Positions 28,295 through 41,378 are shown, counted from the first letter of the stretch. The stretch is 64,000 bases of DNA from Acanthaster planci (GCF_001949145.1 NW_019091382.1:592012-656011), one strand, 5' to 3'. Numbers and translations are program-made. The notes: generated by a model from the letters alone, not told the origin.

Positions 28295-28724
28295 CAGTGT
28301 TGTATTCGGGTCCATCACAAGTCCTTTCACAAGTCCCTTCACAAGTCCTTTCACGAGGCCAGTCACAAGTCCAGTCACAAGTCCTTTCACAAGTCCAGTC
28401 AGAAGTCCTTTCACGAGGCCAGTCACAAGTCCTTTCACAAGTCCCTTCACAAGTCCTTTCACGAGGCCAGTCACAAGTCCAGTCACAAGTCCTTTCACAA
28501 GGCCAGTCACAAGTCCAGTCACAAGTCCTTTCACAAGGCCAGTCACAAGTCCAGTCACAAGTCCTTTCACGAGGCCAGTCTTAGGCATGAGGGTGAACAA
28601 TGACAAAAGAATGCTTCTGTCACAGTTGATTTGAATAGCTTGTGAATTGGCTTAAGACTGAATGACTTGTGATGGACTTGTGATGGACTTAAAGGGACTT
28701 GCGATGGACTCGAATACAACACTG
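28295..28724. mobile_element. hAT-like miniature element carrying a 12-bp minisatellite
   Basis: The left end cagtgttgtattcgggtcca and right end (reverse-complemented) cagtgttgtattcgagtcca are inverted terminal repeats; similarity continues another 10 bases or so. CAGTGTTG is a typical hAT terminus. The flanks ctaattac (28287-28294) and ctaattag (28725-28732) agree in 7 of 8 bases, as expected for the 8-bp hAT target duplication. It encodes no transposase. Confidence 0.85.
28316..28582. repeat. 12-bp minisatellite inside the hAT-like element
   Basis: About 22 copies of cacaagtccttt and variants cacaagtccagt, cacaagtccctt, cac(a/g)aggccagt. Toward the right a 36-bp triplet (ccttt / ggccagt / tccagt forms) repeats. 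Because 12 is a multiple of three, all frames are periodic; the apparent His-Lys-Ser-rich frame is a by-product. Confidence 0.95.
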
Positions 28725-29923
28725 CTAATTAGTGTCTTAATTCGTGTTTGAAGGGTCTGCGCTCACCAATTTTTTACGTCAAGCCTTGAAAATGTACCAC
28801 TGTGTTCAATTAATCAGATTTTTTACTTCTGTTTTGCTCGTTTAAAAGGACAATGAATCAAATGAACACCAGCACACGTGCACACAGATTTTCATATTGC
28901 AAGTAAATCGCAACTGATCTTTTCATTTTTCAGAAAGCAAATCTCGTACAGAATTTGTCAAGATTTTGTGCAATAGAAAATTGCACCCCTCTCTTTGTCA
29001 AGCTCAGAGCCCATAGACAGGGCTCGGAATTCAACTTTTGGGGGGCACTGCCATTTTGGGGCTCAAGAATTGGGACATGTTGAGGGCAGCGCGGCCAATA
29101 ACGGGGCAACAAGGCCAAAAATGTAAAGGAAAGGCACTGAGGCCAAGGTGTCAAATATACTGCTAAACCAGTTTAGAAACTAGAAAAAAGGAAAATGATG
29201 TTTTATGTGCTTGGTATTTAAATATTTTATAACCCATGACAACACATATTCCAGGAAGGAACAGGCACATTTTTGGACAAAGGATTTCTTAATTTAGGGA
29301 AAATTAATTCATAGAAAAGAATTCCAGTGAATTAAACCCATAAGATGAAAGAAAGAGAACATGTTTTGTTTCCATGCCAACCGCATCCCCCATGCTGTAA
29401 AGTTGACCGACCCATTCTGTCATGGAATAACCAGTTACACATGTGTAGTTGAGTGTGCGGCATGCGTGTATATCCGATCCGAAGCTAGGGGGGCAAAAAA
29501 CCTAGCCGTAGCTGCGGAAGCATGTTTCGGACACGGCCCAAGCCCATGTAAGCATGTGCCCAGCCAGGTTGTTGCGCACTATACTGAGCCAGGCTGGCTG
29601 GCCCCACGCACCCGTACCGTAAGTGCCTGCAGCGAATCATCATCCTCCAAATATTGGGCTGCAGAACAAAACGCATGTACATGTATGTTTCGTAAATCAA
29701 AGCAGTGCACGCAAGCCTCATCGCCCTGTATGGTGCTGCGGCGCGCCGCACTGGGTCTTTCAGCTTGGCTGCCCTGGCTGTGCACCCATGTGGCATGAAG
29801 ATGATCGTGTACCGGTAGACGGCAACACGAAATACATTCACATGAATGTGAAGTCGGAAACTTATGGGAAATTATAGGATATATGCCAGGAAGAATTGGG
29901 CACACGGCCAGCTTTGGCCGTGG

Positions 29924-30314
29924 AAAAAGTGGAAAGTTTCAGGGTACCGACTGCCCTGGATACGATGAAATTGGAGCGCTGCCATAGATCCATCAGACTG
30001 TCTATTTTGTTGACAAATTTTGAATAATTTCGTGGAATGCAACAATGGACAAAAATAATGACGCGAAATAAGCATCGCATCTGTCAAACAAAATGACTGC
30101 ATGATTATGTCTGTTGACCAAAAAGTGGAAAGTTTCAGGGTACCGACTGCCCTGGATACGGTGAAATTGGAGCGCTGCCATAGATCCATCAGACTGTCTA
30201 TTTTGTTGACAAATTTTGAATAATTTCGTGGAATGCAACAATGGACAAAAATAATGACGCGAAATAAGCATCGCATCTGTCAAACAAAATGACTGCGTGA
30301 TTATGTCTGTTGAC
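29924..30314. repeat. 196-bp tandem duplication, two copies
   Basis: aaaaagtggaaagtttcagg begins at 29924 and 30120, and the copies run to ctgttgac, differing at only about two positions (atacgatg/atacggtg and ctgcatg/ctgcgtg). A very recent duplication in spacer DNA, or possibly an assembly effect. Confidence 0.97.
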
Positions 30315-31101
30315 AGGAGTCCGTGCAAGGCTGATAGGTACTTCGTCTTCACGGCATCATTATTAGAATTTAATCAGATTCGACAACTATAAAAGGTCTT
30401 CCGAGCAAACAACTTTCATCCTCAATTTTTTGACCTCTGGATGAAGGAATCCCTCAATTACTTCTCCATGGGGAATATTTGAAAGTCGATTTTGCCCCAT
30501 TTTTGTTTGGAATGCAATGGCAGAGTCATTAGAAATGCAAGGGAACTTTCCACTCAAGGTAAAAAGCCTGGATGGGGAGGAAAATGACAACATTCTGCCA
30601 ACGGATTTTGTCGCCAGGCCAAGAACGATCAGGATTTTGCTGCGCTGTCACAGGGAGGGGAGGATTTGGATGTAGCAAAAAGGTAGGCCATACAATCATT
30701 TGGGAGCTAGCCATGCTATGCAAACAAGCACAACTGCAAAGGGTTGGGTAAACTTTGCAGAAATGTCAGAAATATTTCTCTGAAAAGTTCTTTCTTGAAC
30801 GAATGACTGAGATGTACTAAAAGTTTTTCTATCAATTAAACAACCCTGCAATTGGGTTCTGCAATACTGTTGCTCCCACAGACTTTTGTGTATCTATAGT
30901 CTGACCCTCTGTATAGTAACATCACTGTATGCTCATGCACAGGTGGGATGATACACTAGGCATGCACAGGTGCGATGATACCCTAGGTGTAGCTAACTAC
31001 AGAATAATTAAGGCCTTTTTCACACTATTGTCTCGCCTGCCTGTTAAAATCAACACCATTCTACTGTAAATGGAACAAGTGGGTTGGATGGACACAAACG
31101 G

Positions 31102-31175
31102 GTGTGGTGAATCAATCACACTAGGAGTGTGGTGAATCAATCACACTAGGGTTGTGGTGAATCAATCACACTAGT
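31102..31175. repeat. 25-bp tandem repeat, three copies
   Basis: tgtggtgaatcaatcacact recurs at 31103, 31128 and 31153. Each unit is itself partly palindromic (gtgtggtgaat / atcacac). A two-copy 27-bp repeat (catgcacaggtg...) lies nearby at 30934-30987. Confidence 0.93.
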
Positions 31176-32329
31176 AGTGATGGCGTGTACGAAGGTCATA
31201 GGGGCAGATCCAAATTTGGCAAAGGGGGAGAGGGGGAGAATGGGCTCTGCTTTTTTTCTTCTTGTTTAGGAGGAGATCTCGCAAAGCAAGTCTTGGGATA
31301 ACATTTTCAGTAATTTTGTTGTCATTTACAAATAGAGAGACTGCACTGAGCTTTTTGCTTTGATTTACTCTAGTGGTATCTCTCACTGTGGTATACTGAT
31401 GGAAATGAACATCGCAGGTGGAAAGTGTTGACAGTTTGTACTGAATTTGTCTTGTGTTCTTTGAAAGGCTCTGTCCACTGACTTATGACCCATTTTTTGG
31501 TGTCCAAAGAGGATGACTGAAACCCCTTACCTTCAGATCTGCCTCTGGATTGGCCAGAATTCTCTATCTTCTAAAGGATGGAGCCTACCAGCCCTGATCC
31601 TAACCAAGATTGTAGTAAAGAGTGCCTGACCTGTTTAGAGGCTACGCTGATTTCTTAGTAATGAAAGGGCCGGGTTGCCAAAATCTGGGAACTCTCCCTG
31701 GTTCAGACTCATACTCTGAAACTGGTCTTAACTGCAAATTTTCTGGAGGATCTTCCAGCTAGAAGGACATTATGGCATCCCCTCTTCAAACTTGGGAAAA
31801 AAAGTCCTTCTAGCTTGCGGGAGTCCCGCACCGACCCCACCCAAATCAGGAATAACACTGAGTCAAACCTTGTAATTACGACAAGATTTCAGCATGGCAG
31901 ACCCATCAATCTGTACCTACCACGGTGACTAATGTTTCCAATAAACATACAATTTCAGGAGCAGTTTCGCTTCCTTTTTTGAACTGGAAATGTCCACAAT
32001 GACGAGAATTCGGCTGACAGCATAATCGACCATATAATATTACCACTGCTGTAACTCGGGAAGGTCCATATTTTACTTTGGGCCCTTATTTTCTGGAGGG
32101 GGACCCTAAGTGGGTTTAGACACAGTTCAAACAATGACCAAGGTGGACTATCACCAGATCTTTTTCCTTCAGTAATTATGAAAATGGGAAGGGGAATGGG
32201 GATGTCAAATGGATCAGCCCCTGAGTGGTGGGGGGGTCTATGCCCCCTACCCGTTACATCACTGTGTGTTACCTGCGCTATCTTTTGTTCCCGCCACGAG
32301 CGGGAACAAGAGAGGGCCTGCTTTTAAAT

Positions 32330-32476
32330 GAAATTGACAGTGCTTTGGAAGCAACTCACCGCATAGACGAACAAGTTTATGCATGTATGACGCGGGGCAA
32401 GTTGAGTACGTGCAACAAATTTAATTCTGGAATGTATGGTCTTCACGTGCACGCCGAACACATGCAAGAACCGAGT
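32330..32476. repeat. Dispersed repeat family R1, copy 3 (diverged)
   Basis: Shares actcaccgcata, tgtatggtctt and cacgc(c/a)gaac-catgcaagaac with 12746-12979 in the same order. It directly precedes repeat R2 at 32491. Confidence 0.6.
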
Positions 32477-32490
32477 TGGAATACTAAGTT

Positions 32491-32993
32491 GGGTCGATGT
32501 CCAACATTAACATATTGTGATCAACGACTGTTACATGCAAGACCTACTCTATGACTTCACTCTACATGTATTTAAGTGTAATCTGATTTTATACACGAGG
32601 AGTGGCACATGAATTGTCCGTTGATTAATCGTAGCAAGATTTTGATGATCGCACAGCGGCACGATTGTGCGCCTGTGGGATGCCGTATTTATTGTGTGGA
32701 TTTTGTTTTTTAAATTTTCACTACAGAAATTATTAAAAAGTTGGAAACACTGCTCAGTATTTCCAAACAATATTTGTTTCTTTTCTTTTCCTTTTTTTGG
32801 AGGGGGGGCGGGTATGGTCTGGCAAATGGTTTCCATGCATAGCTTAAAACTTGCTCTCTTATTTCATGCTTACTAACGCATGAAACAGAATTTGAATTTC
32901 TGAAGCAGAATTTGGGATTTGGTGAAACGGAAAATACCAATTTTTGCAATGGAAGATCATTGGCTCCATATGTGTAACAGATCATGAACACTG
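32491..32993. repeat. Dispersed repeat family R2, copy 1 (about 500 bp)
   Basis: Matches 52985-53485 in the same orientation through blocks such as gggtcgatgtccaacattaa, gaggagtggcacatgaatt, gtatttccaaacaatat, tttccatgcatag-ttaaaac and gaatttgaatttctgaagc. No coding capacity seen; class unknown. Confidence 0.95.
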
Positions 32994-35289
32994 AGCTAAA
33001 ACCTTCCACAAAAGTTCCTCCAGTTCAACAGAATTGGAGGAGCCTACATGTATGGTAAATCTGCGAATGGGCCCGGTCAAGTGTCTGACCAGCTGAAAGT
33101 GAAATGCAGCACGGTAAAGGTTTCTCATGAAAGCATCATCAATTGGCGTTTCTGTGAGGCTGAAGAATCTCTATTCCCCCCCCCCTTTCACGTCCCACCC
33201 CCGCTCTTTGCCAAAGAGTAAGACTGCCGAAAAAAAGAGGGGCAAGAGCTTGACAGTGCGTCTTTTCCCTGGGGGAAACACACCACCAAGGTTTGGGGAA
33301 ATTTGATATAGGCCTGGCTAATTGCGTCCGTCACCACGGCGCTGGTCCCCCTTCCTGGCAACAATTAAATGCCACCTCTAAGACTGCCATCCAACTCCCG
33401 GCTCCTGTCAGTAAGGGGCTGAGCTGGCACTGTGATTAAGTCTCTCTGTGAATAAGATTCCGTAACTGATTGAAGTTAAAGGCCCGACCATAGACTACTT
33501 GATTCCAGACCCAATCTCCATGATGCATGTAACTGTCAGTGCTAACTTCAGTGCAACACGCATGATTTTTAAAAATTCCTGCAATAGAATGAGTATTTGG
33601 AGAACAAATCCATCCTTTCTTTGTGGAACTATCAACAGCCTGTATTAGTTTGCCAAATAGCTTCTTCATCTTCCAGCCCTGTGATCTGGTTTGAATCCCA
33701 CTCAGGTCAAGTTGGGTCTTCAGTCTGTGAACCTTTAGTTCGGTGTAGTCTCTCTTCAATAACTCGTTTGAACTTTGATGTATGAATTCTATTTCTTATA
33801 AAAGAAACACTTTGTTTCATTATCAGAAGGGATGAAATAAATGTTCACCTTTTCTCGGTGTGAGACTGGTCATCAAGGCACGTCTGAAGATGATCATCGG
33901 GCTTTTCTGTTCTTTACAATTGTGACCCTGTGCTGTGAACGTCTCAAATCTCCTCTCCCAGGTGCAAGATCTAATGGTTGAAAAAAACAGACAAACCAAC
34001 GTCACAACTTCCAACTGGCTCTAGACCTTTGTGTCACTAGCCAACATTGCCTCCAGTTTTGCTTGGCAGACCACAGTTTCCAAAGAAGTTCAGAACAATG
34101 CATATTTTCCCCCACAGGAAGATGTCTTCTCATGGTATTTACATAATTGCTAGTATTGAATCACTGCCTAAGATTTTAAAAAACTCTTAGTAACTGTAAT
34201 TGGCTTTTTGGCCAGTCACAGTTTGTAAACTGTTAGTAGGCAAAAAACTACAACGGTGATGTGGCAAGAGGACGGTTAATAACCAGTGACAAATAACTTA
34301 AACTTCATCAAGAAAAGCATCAAAGTTGCCTGTACTTTTTTTTTAACATTTATAGGCAGAGGAGAAGTTCTGCAGTTCTCTGAATGATCACATTCAGTCA
34401 CTCAGGAAATCATCTGAACTCACGAGAATAATTCTTCTGTCCCCAAGAATTTCGAAGAATTAAGTCAGCAGAATGAACTGCAGCGTGTCCCCCTCCCCCC
34501 AGCAGGTGCCCTTGGAGGAAACACACGGTCCCCTCTTTCAGAGAAATTTAATCAACAGCACTCTGGTTCCTGATTCAGAGATCAGGTTCCCATGTACCTA
34601 AGCCCTTCCCCAGAAGCAAGATCATAGAGTTTGTTTTTCTGATGTCATTTTCTGTATGAGCTGCCTGGTGTTGTGTTGCAGCTAGGCAGCAGGCGTTCAT
34701 TAAGCCCTGTCAAAGTCTTTACAAGTCCCTTCCGCAATCAGGGTAACTGCATCAGAGGACACTGCTAGAAAGGAACAGTTAATTTTTTTTTTCAGGGTCA
34801 CTGGAAACACATTGTTCATAGAGAGAAGAGAACTCTCATGGGACTCCGTATAGACCATAGTCTTTTGTGACTCTTGCATTCAATTCTGATTCTGAGTCAC
34901 AATTGTGGTTGGAATCAATCCTGAATTTCCTTCTTCTGAACCCCAAACTACCAAACAAAACAATTAAACAGCAATCCATAAATACTTGGGACAGTTTTCC
35001 TATTCTTGTTGGTCAAAACGCATCACGTGACCGTATTTTAACATTTGATAATGCCCACTGAGAAGTGATAATGCCCACTGCGTAAATCATACGCTGGCAC
35101 ACGCACATGAGACAGTCGTATCAGGTCTGATTGGTCAGGAGTCTGTGTGCACTCGATGCGCTACGCGCGCCAAGTTCATTGAAGGGGACTCTACTGGACA
35201 ACTTTCAAAAGGAATACACCATAAGATGGATTGGGGGTGTCTTGATGTTCGATCGAGTACATGCACGTTGCGCTCGACACCTTCTGGAG

Positions 35290-35650
35290 TAGTTTCTTTA
35301 CAACAACCAATTGGTAAAACTAAATACTATGGTGATCAATCTTTCACAATATATGCTCCTCGATTAAGGAGCAGGCTACCAGTAGCAATTTGCTCTGCTG
35401 ACACTTTGGATACTTTTAAATCTCTCTAAAAAACACATTTATTTAAGGATTATTATTCATCTTGTACTTGTTAGTTTTAATTTCTTCGTTTTATGAATAT
35501 TTTAATTTAATGTTTAGTTTTTATTGCTTAATTTTTAATTTTGCTTTATGCCTCCTTAATTTATTTTTTGCATTTTAATGTACAGCACTTTGATATGTCA
35601 TTGACATGGAAAGCATTTTTAAATAATTCATTACTATTAGTAGTATTATT
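35290..35650 (+). mobile_element. LINE 3'-end remnant (CR1/L2-like), broken
   Basis: One frame reads YGDQSFTIYAPRLRSRLP followed by CSADTLDTFKSL, an in-frame TAA (35427-35429), then KTHLFKDYY. This is the recognisable C-terminal end of CR1/L2-type LINE reverse-transcriptase proteins. Downstream, tacagcactttgatatg and a short ttact/attag-rich tail resemble their 3' UTRs. It is truncated at the 5' side and interrupted, so inactive. Confidence 0.88.
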
Positions 35651-35739
35651 TATGAAAGTAAAATTTTCGAACAAAATTGGTGGAAATCCACCATATGTTG
35701 ACTTCTGTTGACTCTCTGAATAAAAAGGTATTTATGAAT

Positions 35740-35856
35740 GGGAATAAATATTTGCTTGGCCAGGAGAATGAATGTGGCTCGGGCATCAGTCATGTCTATT
35801 CTCCTGAGCTGGTCTGAAATGCATATTTAAGACCGGCCAAGCACATATTTATTCCC
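35740..35856. repeat. Nested inverted repeat
   Basis: gggaataaatatttgcttgg(cc) at 35740-35761 pairs with ggccaagcacatatttattc(cc) at 35835-35856, one mismatch in 22. Inside it, aggagaat (35762-35769) pairs with attctcct (35798-35805). The two stems are separated by an asymmetric bulge. Confidence 0.85.
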
Positions 35857-38800
35857 TTATTAACTAGCAAATTGTACTCCCAAGTAAGAGTGGATCCAGG
35901 GTTACCAACAGGGCCCATATCCCACCCAAAAGGGAGCCAATTTTGTTGTGGGGAGGTGGGGGAATAAAGGAAGGCAAAATTGCCGAAGTTTTTGGCTGAC
36001 ATGATACAAGTTGTGACCCCCCTTTTGCTTATCAAGTTGGATCTTTCCTCTGGGGCCACATCAGTTTTGGGAGGTGTTCAGCCAGCAAACAAGCATCTAC
36101 CGCCAAAAGTCTGTTGCAAAACTGCAGTTTTAGAGAGAAACAAACAGGGACAAATGAATGACTTTTTAAATGTTCAACGGAGTCTGGCTGTTCCCAAAGT
36201 TGCCTGATCCTAGTTGGAATCAATCCTATTTCTGCAGTTTTAAGTCCACTGTATTCCAAGAAAGATGATCATTGACTGCATTCAATCTGGGCTCATATTT
36301 ACCCAGCCTACTTAAAATATTCTAAGAATTCGCCACATAAGATGGGTACAGTTAGGCTTGCAATTTTTTTGCTTGAGCAAATATTAAAGAAAGCAAGGAC
36401 TGTTTTTCCTGTGTGATTTGCCAAGTCAATGCCATTCAAAGAGGGATTTGTTAAAGACATGGTGGATTTTTGGTGTCCAGCAAGCATTAGCAGTGTCCAA
36501 GGGGACTTTCAGTCAACACAGTTTGTCAAACAAGTCAAGCAATGGCGTCAGTCACAGTAATGCAGTCAGTGGTGGGCTTGTCCAAGTGATATGGCCATCT
36601 GTCAGCCATTCCGTCAATTGGGTCTGTTCTTTTGACGTCACAGTCATGTTTTTCCTTCAAGTGGCTGCTAAAATATGGCTGGCCATGGGTGCAAAAATAA
36701 GAATTTACAAAGTGTTAAAAATCCTACGCAGCTATCAGAAATCCAGATAATAACACACGTACTACTAAATACTAAATGAAACTACAACTGTATTTAAATT
36801 AATTGGACAAATTTCATTCTGAATGAATTTATGGTATAATAAAAAAACAACCAAAACGTGCTATTTCTGTAAACTTTGGCCACCCATACAAGTTGTAGGC
36901 AAAATGAGAGTGGTCTATTTTTGCCCGGTACCCAGGATGTTTTTGCGCACAAGTTACCTGGACAAATCAGTCAGTGGTCAACAATGATGGTCATGTTCAC
37001 TTGGACCCATCCCAGATGGGGTTGGTCAATTTTCAAAAAGTGAGGTAGGGGTGGGTAGCCCCGCCCCTCCTGCCCCCTATGGCTTTCATACAGTCCTGGT
37101 GGACAGTCTAGTATCCACTGCCATGCCTTGGCCTGATTCTAATCCAGGATAAATGATGGTGGATGTCACTGGGGCACATCAGCAGACACACAAACACCAA
37201 GGGCTGAGCTGAATATTCAATTATTGAACATTCAAATATTTATTTTCAAAATGGCATATTTGGGAGGGGAAAAAATCAATGAAATGAAAAGAAAAAAATC
37301 AATTATTGGGTGACAAAATCACTTTCTAAAAGCGTATAGCAAGGTGCTTTATGTAAACTTCAAGGCTGCTGGTACATACATTAATTTAAACCTGACAGTA
37401 TCAAGGTAAAAAATGTACTGTTCTTTCAAGGTAATTGCTCACTTTTTGTGGTAATGGAATACAATCCCCCCTTGCAGGATCAAACATCAGTTGCACTCCT
37501 CGCTTCCCTAATTATTTATGAAATAGACCCCTAGCCAGGAACTCAATCTCTCAGTAGACCACCTCACAAAAATGCATCCCTTGTTTTAACTAATATTAGT
37601 GTACCAGTAACCGAATATTCAAACATTAATTAAATTGAAGGGAAGATTTAATATTCAAATAAATGTTTTTAATTATAAAAATGGATATCTAAGAAAATAA
37701 CTGTCAGAAGACTGATTATCAAGTCTAGTTACAGTGAGCCTCAATTTTGACATTTCTTGCTTGAATCATGTCATTATTCTCCTTGATCTCATGGGACAAA
37801 ATCATCTGTCACATGATCTGCTCATTTTCCGGATTTCCCCGTCTGTTGCTAAGTTGTTGCCTTGGCAACTGTCGCCGCTTCACATTACACCCCAAACGTT
37901 TGGCACCACCTAAATAAAAATACAGTCCTCAAAAAAGTTTGGGGCTGCTCAAGGGGACGATGCGGTAACAGAAAAACCTGCAGGCTTGTGGGATCTGCGA
38001 GTTGTAAATCATGGGGAAATGGAGCCAGCGTAACGTTGCCCATCTTGGACTTTGATTGAAAAAGGATCCATTCCTTCCTCTGGCGTCTCTCCCTCTGGAA
38101 GTGAGCCACACCCTGCTTCCTTTTTCCTGTCAACAGGGTCTGGTTTTCCTTTGGTGCGGGAAAACCGCAGAAGTGTCGCTGGCGCCAGAAAGTTGCATGC
38201 ACGTGGGCTACTTATGACATCAGCAAGAACAAAGAGAAATCAATTGGCTGGGACTAGGCTTAGAGGTTGCTGCTCCTTTCTCTGGTTTCCAATTGGGTTC
38301 AGTTGAATGTTAGATATGATATGATATACCAATGTGTATACCAGTACTTTTCTTCACTCTTTGGTGTATTCCTGGGTTGAAAGGTTTTGGTTAACTGAAG
38401 GAAAATTTAGGGAGTTTTCAGAGAAGAATTGGAAAACTGAATTTAGGGACTGAGTGCATGAAGCCAAGTCCTGGGTAATGTGAAACAGGTCAAATTTTAC
38501 AGTAGATACAAGTTTTTTCATGGTAAAGTCAGGCCAGAGGTTCAACCATTCCACGACCGGCGAGATCCAGCACCGAGTACCTGCTCATGCAATTATATTG
38601 GGAGACGACATATGAGTAATTGGTAGGGGGCAGGGCAGCCATGCCAAATGACAGGATGTGTATGAAGGCTGTTTCCTGTCTATGTGGCTGGTGGTTCCCA
38701 ATGGCTCCGGGAAGCCCAGCCCCTTTGTGACACCTCTGGCTCTGTCAATGTCACTTTCAATTTTGTCTTGCTCCAGGACCCTTGTTTTTGTTTTGTTTTT

Positions 38801-41378
38801 TTTTGTTTTTTCACTGCCCCAAAGCCTACCCCCCCCTCCAACTCTCAGTTTTTGCATTGTGTGTTTGAATCATGATTCGGACAAGATTATTTCGTCCATA
38901 ACTGATTTGCTCCTATGTCAGCTTGATACTAGCAGTCTGGGCTGGTCTTATAACGTTTTGTCACAGCTTGCTCACAAATCTGCTTCAAGGTATGGACATG
39001 GGGCCGTGCTCCCATGCAATCAAATCCACTCAACCAAAATTTCTGCCTGGAAACGCCCAAGAAACTTCAAGAAAATGACATAGTAAAACATCCTATCTCC
39101 GTTATGCACTACATACATGTGCAGAGATAAAAATATACAGACAAGAATAATCCTATACGTACTAAACATCTTTGACATTTGTAGCTCAACGCTCAATTTG
39201 AAACCTGAAATTTAATTAAAAGTCATGGGGATGATGTCTCAGTATCTAAACTTGTTTTCTAAGGGTTTAATGCCCTAAACTACAGAGAGTACTTCACAAT
39301 GATTATGTTGGATCACAGAACATATGAGTCAGTAGTGGTGGGGGGCGCTTAAATTGGGCGACCAAAGTTTCGATCAGGTCTCAGGCCTGACAGAGTTGGT
39401 CAGTTAACCAGCCAAGCCAAAATTGCAAAGCTGCCCTCTTGCTATAAATCATCGGTTCTGGTGATACCTTGTTTTCTATGAGCAGGCTGGATTAAGACGG
39501 TTTACAATCTGGGATATTCAGATATCCCGCTCCATTACAAACCGATAGACAAGACGTCGCATGACAGTCGCCCCTAATAATATGCTATGCAATGCATGAA
39601 AAACCTAATCAAGTTGAACATTTCCCCCCCCCCTAAAAAAAATGAGGTCTGCACTGGGTCGGTCCGAAAGGGTAGAGGCAAATGGATAGGGGCTGTAACT
39701 TCCAGAGAGGCAAACTAGCTTTGCCAGCTCACAGAAAGGAAATGAAAAATTTATGCAAGAGGCACAAACCTTGAAGTGACAAATGACTGGGTTTTTTTTG
39801 GGGGGGGGAGACTGGCACACCCAGATTTCACGAGGATGGTCATGTGCTTTCTTTAAAGCAACACTCATTTCTACGACAACAGGTCATTCACTCTAATCTA
39901 TAGCCTGTCATCGATAGTGTATCAAGGGGCTGGCAACACTGAGTAAGACTTCAGTGTCTCACGCTCGGTGAATGAGAGTTGGCAGCCGTGAGATAACCAC
40001 GAAGTCCACGTTTGAAAAGGGCCCGTACCCAGTCTAACCCCCCTTCTAATCACTCCTACCCCTGCCCCCATCCTCAGGTGCAGACCTGCCATGACATCAA
40101 AAAAAGAAAAAGATTAAATATAATAATTTCCTGTGAGGGTTATTATTCATACATGGAGTGTGTAATGCATTACTATACATGTATGTCCACCTGTTAGCAG
40201 CAATCATAAAAAATCTGAGAGGCCCTCCCCTGGAAAAATTCCTGAGTGCGCCCCTGATCCTTCCTAGCTTGTCCCTCCAAGCTGTCGTCAAACCCTCGGA
40301 AAACTGTTCAAACAAACTGAGAAATCCAAATGCAGACACCTTTCATTTTTCATTCTGTTCCAAATCCAGCTTGAGCAGAAGCACCCCCTCACTGGTTTGG
40401 CCGAGAGCCGTGTTGGTGAGGAATATTCATGTTGTTGGTGGCAATGCAACCACAATGTATGCATTTCATAGCCGGTCGTGAACCGGCAAAGTCCAGTACC
40501 CACCAAAGGAGTCCGTGTCTAGTAAAATTGCACCTTCTCTCTGTTCTGTTTGGGGTGGATGGCCAACTGTGGGAGTAATAACATTGTGTGATATATATTT
40601 CTTCCATTCCTGGGACATGATTTGAACCCATCCACCCCTACAACGGGCTGCTGGCCTCTCCTTCAATTTTCTTATCGTACCTGACTCACCATCCTACCAA
40701 TCACACAGTGCCACAAACCCCCACAAGCTAGATGAGTGGCCATTATTTTCAGGAGGATCTGGGCCGCCAAGGCACATGTGAATTTAATTACTGGTCAGTC
40801 TTGTCCAACAAAAGTGTCTCTTTCCCATAAGAGGTCAGTACCGCAAAGTCCGCGGGTCACGCTCCGAATAACTGGTGAATCAGATCTTCGAGTCTGTCAA
40901 GGGCAAGGTCTTTGACGTGTGAGACCAACAGGCATCAGCCACTAATAGACCAATCCACTAAAACCCATCCAATTATAGGACCTGCCAAAAATGGGGGGCT
41001 GCCAGTGGACATGTCCTGTTCAAAAAGGCACTTCCACTTTCTGCACTGTGTGTAGTGCGTAAAATTGCTTCTGACATTGTGCCACATTACCAGTTTTATG
41101 TCAACGAGTCACTTAAAATCACTTTCATATAGATTTTCATAGATTTACAAATTACAATTTGTAGGCCTATTTAAGAGAGCTCTCCCGCATGTTGAAATTG
41201 AGATTTTGTTTTTAAATCCCAGACAAAGCTCTTTAAACATAATGGAAATCACCCCTTCAAAAAACAGAAGACAAAGTCGACAAAATTAAACGTGCCACAA
41301 AAAGCTTTGAAAAAACACAAACCAGCTAATGAACAACTGACTTTACTTCCAGAACTGTGAGATTTATACAAACCTTAC
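35857..41378. other. Spacer DNA with no supported feature
   Basis: AT-rich sequence with poly-C/poly-G runs and scattered short palindromes (for example AT-rich gaatattcaattattgaac near 37210). Open frames here have no recognisable protein motifs, codon bias or splice context. Confidence 0.6.

Noticed and set aside
28178-28606. Long periodic frames on both strands (HKSF/HEAS-type and TGLVKGL-type)
   Set aside because: They come from the 12-bp minisatellite, whose period is a multiple of three; no start context and the array is inside a transposon.
29361-29905. Overlapping 108-145-codon frames in a GC-richer patch
   Set aside because: Three frames on two strands compete, none has a known motif, and short similarity to about 1790-1825 (gttt(c/t)ggacacggcc) hints at a repeat instead.
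33660-33705. Box B-like word ggtttgaatccca, and similar ones near 40615-40635 (- strand) and 62668-62680
   Set aside because: Single box B matches without a convincing box A at the right distance or a sibling copy in the window; cannot be called SINEs or tRNA genes.
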